NCBI RefSeq assembly: GCF_029320955.1
Contig: NZ_CP119757.1
Span: forward strand, 1,302,001-1,366,000
Reading direction: 5' to 3'
From: Flavobacterium sp. YJ01
Lineage (GTDB): Bacteria; Bacteroidota; Bacteroidia; Flavobacteriales; Flavobacteriaceae
DNA: 64,000 bases
Position numbers and translations under genes: made by a program. The notes under the pieces were generated by a model, which was given only the letters and a program-made list of their open reading frames with translations, was not told where the DNA came from and did not search any database. This document shows, piece after piece, positions 17,711 through 26,330 of the stretch; position 1 is the first letter of the stretch, and every line of letters starts with the position of its first letter.

Positions 17711-17866
17711 ACGAGAGTCCTAGCCCAGATTGAAGTGGAAAGCCCGGAGTAAAAAAGGCAAAAGTTTCTTGTTTTAAAAAAGCGACCAACGGAAGCTCTT
17801 TTTAGAACATTGGAAACTTTGACTTTTTTATGAGGACTTGAAACGGAAAGCTGGAATAGCTCCTAA
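17711..17866 (+). ncRNA. Structured leader or Flavo-1-like RNA element upstream of the lyase gene
   Basis: This 156-bp stretch has no reading frame but strong pairing potential. AGTCCT (17716-17721) pairs with AGGACT (17833-17838). AAAGTTTC (17761-17768) pairs with GAAACTTT (17813-17820). Inside, TGTTTTAAAAAAGC pairs with GCTCTTTTTAGAACA using some G-U pairs. The 5' motif TAGCCCAGAT and the 3' motif AATAGCTCCT look like sequences I associate with repeated intergenic RNA elements of Flavobacteria (Flavo-1 motif), but I am not certain. It lies 85 bp before the lyase start, so it may instead be its 5' leader. No SAM riboswitch core was recognised. Confidence 0.4.
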
Positions 17867-17872
17867 AAATTA

Positions 17873-17929
17873 TTGTTTCAGGTTTTAAGTTTCAGGTTGT
17901 TGGAACTTGAAACCTGAAACTTGAAACAA
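17873..17929. repeat. Inverted repeat of GTTTCAGG/AAGTTTCAGG units
   Basis: The left arm 17875-17898 (GTTTCAGGTTTTAAGTTTCA..) pairs with the right arm 17903-17926 (AACTTGAAACCTGAAACTTG..) with few mismatches. It sits directly before the lyase start codon at 17951, so a hairpin here could influence translation. Confidence 0.8.
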
Positions 17930-17950
17930 AACAAACAAAAACTAACTATT

Positions 17951-19183
17951 ATGAAAGACTTTAACCCAGCAGATAAAATTCAAGATTTGCAATACTTTGG
18001 TGAATTTGGCGGTGTGAATCCGTCGATTTCTGATTCTTCGACTTATACTTTTCTTTCGGCGAAAACTATGTTTGATACTTTCGAAGGGAATATGGAAGGC
18101 TGTTATTTGTATTCGCGTCATTCTTCGCCAAGTAATTTGTATTTAGATCAGGCTTTGGCAGCGATGGAAGGAACAGAAACAGCAAATGTCTCGGCTTCGG
18201 GAATGGGAGCGATTACGCCTACTCTTTTGCAATTGTGCGGTGCGGGCGATCACATTGTTTCAAGCCGAACTATTTATGGCGGAACTTACGCTTTCCTTAA
18301 AAACTTTACACCAAGATTCGGAATTGAAACGAGCTTTGTTGACATTACAAAATTGGATATTGTGGAAGCGGCAATTACGGCAAAAACAAAAGTTTTGTAT
18401 TGCGAAACGGTAAGTAATCCATTATTAGAAGTTGCTGACATTCGTGGTTTGGTTAAAATTGCTAAAAAACATAATTTGAAATTAGTTGTCGATAATACGT
18501 TTTCGCCTTTATCAGTTTCTCCTGCAAAATTGGGTGCTGATATCGTGATTCATAGTTTGACGAAATACATAAACGGAAGCAGCGATACGGTTGGCGGTGT
18601 AACTTGTGCATCGAAAGAATTTATTAATTCGTTGAAAAATGTAAATTCTGGAGCTAGTATGCTTTTGGGACCAACGATGGACAGTTTACGTTCTGCAAGT
18701 GTGATGAAAAATCTGAGAACACTTCATATCCGAATTAAACAGCACAGTCATAACGCGCATTTTCTGGCGGATCAATTTGAAAAAGACGGTTTAAAAACAG
18801 TTTATCCGGGATTAAAAAGTCACCCGAGTCATGAATTGTACAAAACGATGATTAATCCAGAATATGGTTTTGGCGGAATGCTGACAATTGATGTTGGCAC
18901 TTTGGAAAAAGCAAATGAATTAATGGAATTGATGCAGGAACGAAACCTTGGATATTTGGCGGTAAGTTTAGGTTTTTATAAAACGTTATTTAGCGCGCCG
19001 GGAACCTCAACTTCGAGTGAAATTCCGTTAGAAGAACAAAAAGAAATGGGATTAACAGATGGTTTGATTCGTTTTTCTATTGGTTTAGATAATGATATTG
19101 ATCGTACTTATGAAATGATGAAACAGTGCATGATTGAGCTTGGGATTTTGAAACTTTCCAGCCCACGGGTTTTACAGGTTTAA
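17951..19183 (+). CDS. Methionine gamma-lyase / Cys-Met metabolism PLP enzyme
   Basis: 410 residues from the ATG at 17951; the frame opens earlier at a TTG (17921) inside the repeat, which is unlikely to be used. Features of the gamma-family: YSRHSSPSNLYLDQALAAME near 61, GMGAITPTLLQLCGAGDH, Tyr stacking on PLP in SSRTIYGGTYAFL, Asp in KLVVDNTFSPLSVSP, and the PLP lysine in IHSLTKYINGSSDTVGG near 210. Close family members cleave methionine or join O-acylhomoserine with sulfide; specificity cannot be read from sequence alone. It is divergent from an Lrp regulator and preceded by a structured leader. Convergent with the permease gene. Confidence 0.85.
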   Translation: MKDFNPADKIQDLQYFGEFGGVNPSISDSSTYTFLSAKTMFDTFEGNMEGCYLYSRHSSPSNLYLDQALAAMEGTETANVSASGMGAITPTLLQLCGAGDHIVSSRTIYGGTYAFLKNFTPRFGIETSFVDITKLDIVEAAITAKTKVLYCETVSNPLLEVADIRGLVKIAKKHNLKLVVDNTFSPLSVSPAKLGADIVIHSLTKYINGSSDTVGGVTCASKEFINSLKNVNSGASMLLGPTMDSLRSASVMKNLRTLHIRIKQHSHNAHFLADQFEKDGLKTVYPGLKSHPSHELYKTMINPEYGFGGMLTIDVGTLEKANELMELMQERNLGYLAVSLGFYKTLFSAPGTSTSSEIPLEEQKEMGLTDGLIRFSIGLDNDIDRTYEMMKQCMIELGILKLSSPRVLQV

Positions 19184-19192
19184 CAACTCTTG

Positions 19193-19296
19193 TTTGTCAT
19201 TTCGACGAAGGAGAAATCTCCGCGAAAAGCTCTACAAAGATTGGTTTTTCGTTGCGGAGTTACTTGCGGAGATTTCTCCTTCGTCGAAATGACAAA
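19193..19296. repeat. GTCATTTCGACGAAGG inverted repeat
   Basis: Two perfect 31-bp arms (19193-19223 and 19266-19296; core TTTGTCATTTCGACGAAGGA) separated by a 42-bp loop, in the gap between two converging genes. Same family as 16861-16964 and 22888-23013. Confidence 0.95.
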
Positions 19297-19307
19297 AATG
19301 CGATAAA

Positions 19308-19341
19308 AAAAGCCGTTCTGAAATCGATCAGAACGGCTTTT
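19308..19341. terminator. Bidirectional terminator between lyase and permease
   Basis: Stem AAAAGCCGTTCTGA / TCAGAACGGCTTTT with a 6-base loop, A and T tracts on either side, between converging genes. Confidence 0.92.
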
Positions 19342-19378
19342 CATTTATAATTTACAATTAACAACTAATAATTAACAA

Positions 19379-21310
19379 CTAATAATTAACAACGTTTAGT
19401 TTACTATTTTTTCGGCTGTAGCCAAAGTAAATCAGCAATCCGATTATTAACCAAACTGTAAAATAAATCCAGTTCCAAACGCTTAATTCGGCCATCATAT
19501 AAAGACAACAAATTAAACCTAAAAGCGGAATTAAAGACAGGTTTTTTCTGAAAGCCCAAACGGCTAATCCAACTAAAACAAATAAGAATATCCACATTGG
19601 AATTTTGTGTTTGAACAAACTAAAACCTGATTCGTATTTGTCAGCATCAGCAATTGGCAAGCCTTTTACAACTTCAGCATATTTTGCTTCGTCGTCTTGA
19701 TATTGTCCTAATAAATGTTCTAAATCTGATGTTTCGGCAGTTTTGTTGTTTACTTCGATACTTTCTAAATACTTGAACACTTTTTCAGATTCAGATTTAT
19801 CTAAAGATGTTACAATTGAAGTTGCATCATAAATCTGCGGCTCATTATTAATAAAAGCCATTGTCGCTTTATTGTTGAATGCAAAAGCATAATACAATCC
19901 CGCAATCATTAAAACTGGCAAAATGAATTTTGAATTCACATAAGGTGTTTTGAATTTTCCTCTTGGAATTTCTGGCTTATTTTGCAATACTAAAACTCCT
20001 GCACAAACCAATACAAAGGCAAATAAAGTTCCGATACTGCATAAATCAGTTACCATTGTCAAGTTCAAAAACAAAGCTGGAACTGCAACTACAAAACCTG
20101 TTACAATTGTAGCAAAAGATGGTGTTTTAAATTTTGGGTGAACCGTAGAAAATTTCTTTGGCAATAAACCATCACGGCTCATGCTCATCCAGATACGAGG
20201 CTGTCCCATTTGGAAAACCAATAAAACACTCGCCATTGCCACTACTGCACTTACGGCAATAATTCCCGACATCCATTTTAAGTCTAATTTATCGAAAACA
20301 AACGCCAGAGGATCTCCAACATTTAATTCGTGATATTTTACCATTCCGGTTAAAACCAAAGCAATTGCAATATAAAGAATCGTACATATAATAATTGCCC
20401 ACATCATTCCCCGTGGTAAATCGCGCTGTGGATTTTTACATTCTTCTGCTGTTGTTGAAATAGCGTCAAAACCAATATAAGCAAAGAAAACTGCTGAAAC
20501 TCCTTTTAAAACTCCGCCAACTCCATTTGGAGCAAACGGATCCCAGTTTGCTGTATCAACATAAAATATTCCAACTGCAATTACTAAAAGTACAACACAA
20601 AGTTTCACCACAACCATTAAGTTACTCGCATTACGAGATTCTTTCATTCCTCTGTAAACCAAAGCTGTAATCAAAATAATAATGAATAATGCAGGAATAT
20701 CAGTAACGAAGTGAAATGATCCTAAAGTTGGCGCCGTTGTCCACGCTGTGTGCGCTTGTTGCAAAGCAGTACTTAAATTTTCGAATGATTTTCCGCCTCG
20801 CATTAAAGCTTCGGCATCTTTAAATCCATTTGAAGCGGTTAAATAATCCATTTGAATCCATTGTGGGAGATGAATTCCACCGCTTTGGAGAAGTCCCGTA
20901 AAATAATCACTCCAAGATATCGCAACGGTTATATTTCCGACGGCATATTCCATAATTAATGCCCAACCGATAATCCAAGCGATTAATTCTCCAAAAGCAA
21001 CGTACGAATAGGTATAAGCACTTCCTGAAACTGGAACCATTGAAGCAAATTCGGCATAAGCGAAAGCGGCAAAACTACAAGCCAAAGCGGTAAATAAGAA
21101 TAAAAAGATTACAGCTGGACCTCCATCTGCACTGGCTTTTCCAATTGTACTAAAAATTCCTGCTCCAACAATAGCTGCTATTCCGAATGCAGTTAAATCT
21201 CTAGTGGTCAAATGTTTACCTAGTGCATTATGACCATCTGATTCGTTCTGAGCAACCTGCTTCAGAATATCCTGTACTGTTTTCTTTCGGAATAAACTTG
21301 AAAATGCCAT
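19379..21310 (-). CDS. APC-family amino acid permease with an extra soluble insert
   Basis: 643 residues, longer than the usual 450-500. The N-terminal core is classical APC: LTAFGIAAIVGAGIFSTIGK near 38 (substrate-binding GAGIF), FAAFAYAEFASMVPVSGSAY near 80, and FFAYIGFDAISTTAEECKNP near 270, typical of cationic amino acid (CAT/YfnA-like) transporters. After TM12 (VLMIAGLYYAFAFNN) there is a hydrophilic segment of about 90 residues (491-582, with SESEKVFKYLES and SDLEHLLGQYQDD), then two more membrane helices at the C-terminus. The insert is probably an extracytoplasmic or cytoplasmic helical domain; its role is unknown. Transcribed alone. Confidence 0.88.
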   Translation of the reverse strand: MAFSSLFRKKTVQDILKQVAQNESDGHNALGKHLTTRDLTAFGIAAIVGAGIFSTIGKASADGGPAVIFLFLFTALACSFAAFAYAEFASMVPVSGSAYTYSYVAFGELIAWIIGWALIMEYAVGNITVAISWSDYFTGLLQSGGIHLPQWIQMDYLTASNGFKDAEALMRGGKSFENLSTALQQAHTAWTTAPTLGSFHFVTDIPALFIIILITALVYRGMKESRNASNLMVVVKLCVVLLVIAVGIFYVDTANWDPFAPNGVGGVLKGVSAVFFAYIGFDAISTTAEECKNPQRDLPRGMMWAIIICTILYIAIALVLTGMVKYHELNVGDPLAFVFDKLDLKWMSGIIAVSAVVAMASVLLVFQMGQPRIWMSMSRDGLLPKKFSTVHPKFKTPSFATIVTGFVVAVPALFLNLTMVTDLCSIGTLFAFVLVCAGVLVLQNKPEIPRGKFKTPYVNSKFILPVLMIAGLYYAFAFNNKATMAFINNEPQIYDATSIVTSLDKSESEKVFKYLESIEVNNKTAETSDLEHLLGQYQDDEAKYAEVVKGLPIADADKYESGFSLFKHKIPMWIFLFVLVGLAVWAFRKNLSLIPLLGLICCLYMMAELSVWNWIYFTVWLIIGLLIYFGYSRKNSKLNVVNY

Positions 21311-21429
21311 ATATGTTTTGCTGTTATAAAATTAATTTAATTCAGTCGTTTTTGTTTTATTTTGCAAATAATGCAAATTTTATCGTTAAATCAAATTTAT
21401 GAAACGATTTTGTTTTGAGCAGTATTTTT

Positions 21430-21616
21430 TTTGCCACGAATTGCACTAATTTCTCGAATTATTTTTCTTGCCACAGATTAAAAGGATTAAACTGATTTCG
21501 CATAGATTTAAAATGATTTCAGCAGATTCTCGCAGAGTTTATCTATATTCTAATCTTAAAATTAAGTCTGCTTAAAATAATACTTTTTTAATCTGTACAA
21601 TCTGTGGCTAAAAAAT
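21430..21616. repeat. Nested GCCACGAATT / GCCACAGATT repeats, partly decayed
   Basis: GCCACGAATTGCACTAATTT at 21432 and GCCACAGATTAAAAGGATT at 21470; the right arm (TTTAATCTGTACAATCTGTG) is at 21587-21607, while the outer right arm is missing. It occupies the middle of the 366-bp divergent gap between the permease and the Tat oxidoreductase. Nothing else is seen there. Confidence 0.8.
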
Positions 21617-21676
21617 GTAACATTCTTCAAAATGAGTTTACTAATTAAGAGTATTTAATTTTTAAAGAATCATTTT

Positions 21677-22837
21677 ATGGAAAAAATTACAAGGCGTTCT
21701 TTTGTTAATAAATTTGGACTTGGTGTTGGAGCTTCGGTCGTTATGACTACGCTTCCTTCTTTTATAACTGAAACAGAAAAAACACATATCCCGTACACAG
21801 GAAAAAAATTAAATATTGCGTTATGCGGATTAGGAAACTATGCTTCTTTATTAGCAGAAGGTCTTCAGGTTTCTGAATATTGCCAGCTTACTGGAATTGT
21901 TACTGGCACGCCGTCTAAGGCAGAAACATGGAAAAAGAAATACAATATTCCTGAAAAGAATATTTACAACTACGAAAATTTCGATTCAATCGTAAAAAAC
22001 AAGGATATTGATTTAGTATATGTTGTCACTCCAAACGCATTGCATAAAGAATTTACTGTTCGCGCTGCAAAGGCTGGAAAACACGTTATTGTCGAAAAAC
22101 CAATGGCAATTACTGCCGAAGATTGCGAAGAAATGATTAAAGTCTGCAACCATAATAATGTACAATTGGCAATGGGTTATCGCTTGCATTACGAACCTAA
22201 TCATCTAGAAATAAAACGACTGGGACAAGAAAAAGTCATGGGACAAGTTCGTTACATTGAAACTGGACTTGGTTATAGCACTTATGATGTTCGTGACATC
22301 AATAAACCTGTTGATCTAAACGCCCGCAACGAATGGAGACTGACTAAAAAATGGGCTGGCGGCGGTTGTTTGATTAATTTAGGAATTTATTGCATTCAGG
22401 TTTCACGTTACGTTTTAGGCGAAGAACCAATTGCCGTTACTGCACAATTTGGACATGTCAATAACAAAAATATGTTTTCTCAAGTTGAGGAAAATATCAC
22501 TTGGCAAATGGAATTCCCGAGCGGTGCCGTTGCGAATTGCAGCAGTTCGTGTGGTTTTGGAATTGATCGTTTTTACGCTGCCGCAGATGAAGGTTTCTTC
22601 GAAATGAGTCCTGCTGTAAGCTATGGACCTTTTAAAGGAAAAAGATCTGATGGAAAACCATTTAATTTTCCGGTTATCAACCAACAGCAAACCCAAATGG
22701 ATGAGATTTGCAAAGTCATTTTAGCAAACCAAAAACTTCCAAATCATATTACAGGCGAAGAAGGAATTAAAGATGTTAAAATTATCAACGCCATTTATAA
22801 AGCCGCTGAAACAGGCAAAAAAGTAAGTTTAAAATAG
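21677..22837 (+). CDS. Tat-exported Gfo/Idh/MocA oxidoreductase (glucose-fructose oxidoreductase-like)
   Basis: 386 residues. The N-terminus carries a twin-arginine signal (ITRRSFVNKFGLGVGASVVM), meaning it folds with its cofactor before export. A Rossmann core follows (LNIALCGLGNYASLLAEGL near 45), VIVEKPMAITAEDCEEMI near 138, and the GFOR-type second domain (YRLHYEPNHLEIKRLG; EWRLTKKWAGGGCLINLGIY). Related proteins act on sugars or sugar derivatives in the periplasm with tightly bound NADP. The substrate is unknown. Single gene followed by a repeat. Confidence 0.88.
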   Translation: MEKITRRSFVNKFGLGVGASVVMTTLPSFITETEKTHIPYTGKKLNIALCGLGNYASLLAEGLQVSEYCQLTGIVTGTPSKAETWKKKYNIPEKNIYNYENFDSIVKNKDIDLVYVVTPNALHKEFTVRAAKAGKHVIVEKPMAITAEDCEEMIKVCNHNNVQLAMGYRLHYEPNHLEIKRLGQEKVMGQVRYIETGLGYSTYDVRDINKPVDLNARNEWRLTKKWAGGGCLINLGIYCIQVSRYVLGEEPIAVTAQFGHVNNKNMFSQVEENITWQMEFPSGAVANCSSSCGFGIDRFYAAADEGFFEMSPAVSYGPFKGKRSDGKPFNFPVINQQQTQMDEICKVILANQKLPNHITGEEGIKDVKIINAIYKAAETGKKVSLK

Positions 22838-22843
22838 TTTTTT

Positions 22844-23082
22844 TTTGCCACAGATTAAAGGATTAAAATGATTTTTTCTCGTTTTATGTCATTTCGACGA
22901 AGGAGACTCGAGCGATAGCGAACAGGCGGAGCAAATCTCCGCAACTAACTCCGCAACGAGAGTCCAATCTTTGTCGAGCTTCTCGCGGAGATTTCTCCTT
23001 CGTCGAAATGACAAACTTTAAGGATTAGCTTTGTTTAAAATATTCTTTAAAAATCATTTTAATCCTTTAATCTGTGGCAAAA
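22844..23082. repeat. GCCACAGATT outer arms enclosing a GTCATTTCGA repeat
   Basis: The outer arms at 22847-22875 and 23050-23079 (GCCACAGATTAAAGGATT and its inverse) enclose a GTCATTTCGACGAAGGAG hairpin at 22888-23013. One family is nested inside the other, as if inserted into it. The hairpin's left arm also contains an extra stretch (ACTCGAGCGATAGCGAACAG). The region lies between two converging genes and shows no coding potential. Confidence 0.9.
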
Positions 23083-23112
23083 AACCTTAGCGCTCTTTGC
23101 GTAATTCTTAGC

Positions 23113-23130
23113 TCCCGATAGCTATCGGGA
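23113..23130. repeat. CCCGATAGCTATCGGG palindrome
   Basis: Perfect palindrome CCCGATAGCTATCGGG with A on the left and ATT on the right, at the 3' end of the FAD oxidase gene, just after a decayed GCGCTAAG-type repeat (23088-23112). It can act as a terminator for the minus-strand gene. Confidence 0.75.
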
Positions 23131-23141
23131 TTTCTGTTAAA

Positions 23142-26045
23142 TTACTTTAAACAATTTCTCAAAATACTAACCGGATGTTGTGCCTCACGTTTCGTTCCAT
23201 CATAAATTTGATGACGACAACTTGTTCCTGCTGCTGCGATTTTTACGTTTTCTGCCGTGTTTCTTACTTTAGGAAATAAAGTATCTTCGCCCATTTGCAT
23301 GCTTACTTTATAATGTTCTTTTTCATAACCAAAAGAACCTGCCATTCCGCAACAACCTGAATTATAAATCGTAACCGTATTATTTTTAGGGAGATTCAAC
23401 ATAGCAAAAGTTGCCTCAACCGAACTCAAAGATTTTTGATGACAATGTCCGTGAATCTTAATTTCTTTGGTCTCTTCGGAGAATGAATCTGGAGTTATTT
23501 TTCCGTCGATGATTTCTTTTTTAAAGAATTCTTCAATTGTAAATGCATTTCTTGATAATTTTTCGGCAGCTTCTTTATCATCAGCTAAACGAAGATATTC
23601 GTCCCTGAAAGTCAAAATTGCCGAAGGTTCGATTCCAATCAAAGGAGCATTCGCCAAAACCAAATCTTTAAAGATATTTACGTTGTGATTGGCAATTTTC
23701 TTGGCTTCTTCTAAAAATCCTTTCGAAAGGTACGTTCGTCCGCTTTCTTGATGCTCTATAACCAAAACCTGATACCCTAATTTGGTTAATAATTCGAAAG
23801 CATCTATTCCGATATTGACATCATAATAATTTGTGAATTCATCCACAAACAAATACAATCTTCCGTTTGGAAAATCTGTTCCAGTCGGTTTATTGTTTGC
23901 ATACCATTTTCTGAAAGTCTTTTTCGCTAAAAGCGGAACTTGTCTTTCAGGCGCAATTCCCATTGATTTTTTAACCAAAGACTGATTCGAAATAAAATTC
24001 GTAATCGACGGGAATAAACTTCCCATTTTATTCAGTTTGGCGTTGTTGGCAAAAATTTTACTTCGGGTCGAAAATCCGTTTGCTTTTTGATATTGATATA
24101 AAAATTCAGCTTTAAGAGTCGCAACGTCAACATTACTCGGACATTCGCTTGCACAGGCTTTACAGCTTACGCATAACTCAAAAACTTCGTATAATTCTTT
24201 TTGGTCAAATTTGTTTTCTTTTTCAGAATACGTCAGATATTCACGTAATGCATTTGCACGCGCACGAGTAGTTTCTTTTTCATTTCGGGTCGCACGATAA
24301 CTTGGACACATTGCTCCGCCCGCAGAAGGCATTTTTCGGCAATCGCCAGAACCGTTGCATTTTTCGGCAGCGCGCAAAATCCCTAAACTGTCTGAAAAAT
24401 CTTGAAACGTTTTAATATCTGGTTCTACTCTTCCAGAAATCACACGATGATTTTCATCCATTTTCAGCGCATTGACAATCTTTCCGATATTCAAAACTGA
24501 ATTAGGATCAAAAGCTAATTTTAATCTTTTTAGCAGCTCGTAGTTTTTATCACCAATCATAAACGGAATAAATTCTCCGCGCACAATTCCGTCGCCATGT
24601 TCACCACTTAAAGAACCTCTGTATTTTTTAACCAAATGCGCTACATCTGTCGCAATGGTTCTAAACAGTTTTAAATCGGATGTTTTCTTTAAATTCAAAA
24701 CAGGGCGAAGGTGCAATTCTCCAGCACCAGCATGCGCGTAATAAATTGCTTCTTGTCCGTGGCTTAACATCATTGCTGAAAATTCTGCAATATAAGCTGG
24801 CAAATCGCTTAATTCCACCGCAGTATCTTCAATAGAATCGGCTGCTTTATTGTCACCCACAATACTCCCTAAAAGTCCAAGACCTGCTTTTCTCAGTTCG
24901 TTGGCTTTATCAATATCTGGTCCATAAATTTTGACACTAGCGTATCCAAAATTGTGTTTGTCTAAATCTGCAATTAGCGCATCTGCTTGTTTTTCTGCAT
25001 CTTCTAAATTGTGTGACGCCACTTCAAAAAGCATAATTGCTTTTGGTTCGCCAACCAAAAAGAAGCGGTTTTTAATATGTTCACGATTCGTTTTAGTACA
25101 ATCTAAAATCGTATCGTCGATCATTTCACAAGTGTACAAATGATGTTTCATTGCCACCACAACAGATTCTAAAGATTCCTGAATCGTATGATAATGCGCC
25201 ACAACCATAATATTATGCGCGGGCGGTAAATCGTCTACTTTTAAAGTGATTTCGGTTGTAAAAGCCAAAGTTCCCTCACTTCCGCAAAGTAATTTCCCAA
25301 TATTTATTGTTGGTTCTGTTCCTCCAAAAAGTTCAGATTTCAGCAAAATATCAACAGCATATCCCGTATTTCGTCTGTGAATTTCTGGTTTTGGAAACTC
25401 TTTTATAATTTCTTCCTGATTTTCTTTTACAGAAAGTTCGTCGTAAACACTTTTATAAATTTTATTTTCTAAAGTATCTCCTTTCGTTTTCTCAATAAAT
25501 TCAGCCGAAGTCAATTCACCAAAAGACACTTCTGTCCCATCACTTAAAATGGTTTTTACCTCAACAATTTTATCGCGAGTTACACCATAACGGATTGAAG
25601 TGGTTCCAGATGAATTATTTCCTACCATTCCGCCGATCATTGCTCTGTTTGAAGTAGAAGTAATTGGAGCGAAAAACACATTATAAGGTTTTAGAAATAA
25701 ATTCAGTTCATCACGAATTACACCTGGCTGAACCGTTACCGTTTTTTTCTCAGCATTATACCCTAAAATTTTTGTGAAATGTTTCGAAACATCAATCACC
25801 AATCCGTCTCCAACTGCTTGACCTGCCAATGACGTTCCCGCTGTTCTTGGCGTTACAGAAATATTATGTTTTGCCGCAAAGCAAATTAATTTACTGATAT
25901 CTGCCGTAGTTTTTGGCAATGCCACAGCATTTGGCCTAATTCTGTAAACCGAAGCATCGGTAGAATAAAGTGTTTTATGAAGATCATCATATAAAAGTGT
26001 GCCTTCTAATGATTCTGATAATTGCTGTAACTCTTGGTTTGACAT
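23142..26045 (-). CDS. FAD- and Fe-S-containing oxidase (GlcD-GlcF-type fusion; D-lactate or 2-hydroxyacid dehydrogenase)
   Basis: 967 residues. N-terminal FAD-binding type 4 domain (about 25-190; PRTAGTSLAGQAVGDGLVID, GGMVGNNSSGTTSIRYG), FAD-oxidase C-terminal domain (about 250-530, SGEHGDGIVRGEFI). Then the iron-sulfur part: CNGSGDCRKMPSAGGAMCPS near 560, CVSCKACASECPSNVD near 627 (4Fe-4S ligands) and the CCG-type motifs GHCHQKSL near 868 and NSGCCGMAGSFGYE near 897. It oxidises a 2-hydroxy acid and passes electrons to the quinone pool, probably at the membrane surface. The exact substrate cannot be told from sequence. Single gene. Confidence 0.9.
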   Translation of the reverse strand: MSNQELQQLSESLEGTLLYDDLHKTLYSTDASVYRIRPNAVALPKTTADISKLICFAAKHNISVTPRTAGTSLAGQAVGDGLVIDVSKHFTKILGYNAEKKTVTVQPGVIRDELNLFLKPYNVFFAPITSTSNRAMIGGMVGNNSSGTTSIRYGVTRDKIVEVKTILSDGTEVSFGELTSAEFIEKTKGDTLENKIYKSVYDELSVKENQEEIIKEFPKPEIHRRNTGYAVDILLKSELFGGTEPTINIGKLLCGSEGTLAFTTEITLKVDDLPPAHNIMVVAHYHTIQESLESVVVAMKHHLYTCEMIDDTILDCTKTNREHIKNRFFLVGEPKAIMLFEVASHNLEDAEKQADALIADLDKHNFGYASVKIYGPDIDKANELRKAGLGLLGSIVGDNKAADSIEDTAVELSDLPAYIAEFSAMMLSHGQEAIYYAHAGAGELHLRPVLNLKKTSDLKLFRTIATDVAHLVKKYRGSLSGEHGDGIVRGEFIPFMIGDKNYELLKRLKLAFDPNSVLNIGKIVNALKMDENHRVISGRVEPDIKTFQDFSDSLGILRAAEKCNGSGDCRKMPSAGGAMCPSYRATRNEKETTRARANALREYLTYSEKENKFDQKELYEVFELCVSCKACASECPSNVDVATLKAEFLYQYQKANGFSTRSKIFANNAKLNKMGSLFPSITNFISNQSLVKKSMGIAPERQVPLLAKKTFRKWYANNKPTGTDFPNGRLYLFVDEFTNYYDVNIGIDAFELLTKLGYQVLVIEHQESGRTYLSKGFLEEAKKIANHNVNIFKDLVLANAPLIGIEPSAILTFRDEYLRLADDKEAAEKLSRNAFTIEEFFKKEIIDGKITPDSFSEETKEIKIHGHCHQKSLSSVEATFAMLNLPKNNTVTIYNSGCCGMAGSFGYEKEHYKVSMQMGEDTLFPKVRNTAENVKIAAAGTSCRHQIYDGTKREAQHPVSILRNCLK

Positions 26046-26140
26046 TATATTCTAATTTGTTGTCTAAAACTGATTTTATTTTTTTGTTGATGAGATTACA
26101 AAATTACTGTAATTTCAATAGTTATGTTTCTTTTTTTTTT

Positions 26141-26326
26141 GCCACAGATTAAATGGATTAAAAAGATTTTTTTTATTGGTTTGCCACGAATTACACTAAT
26201 TTTTGCTAATTTTTTTTAATAACATTCATACACTTATATATTTTTAGAATCCTTTTAATCTGTGACTATTTTTTTCTTTATAGATTAAAAAATTAATTCG
26301 TGTAAATTAGTGTAATTCGTGGCAAA
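26141..26326. repeat. GCCACAGATT and GCCACGAATT repeats in nested inverted order
   Basis: Left: GCCACAGATTAAATGGATT at 26141 and GCCACGAATTACACTAATTT at 26182. Right: AATCCTTTTAATCTGTGAC at 26248 and GTGTAAATTAGTGTAATTCG at 26300. The order of the two families is interleaved (a-b-a'-b'), unlike the nested copy at 11659. It fills the 285-bp gap between the FAD oxidase and the serine hydrolase. No gene is seen. Confidence 0.85.
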
Positions 26327-26330
26327 CTTT

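Noticed and set aside
17711..17866. SAM riboswitch upstream of the lyase gene
   Set aside because: I do not see the conserved SAM-I or SAM-II core motifs; only general pairing is clear, so I left it as a structured element of unknown class.
23113..23130. Operator palindrome for a regulator
   Set aside because: It lies at a gene 3' end between converging genes, so it is more likely a terminator or repeat unit.
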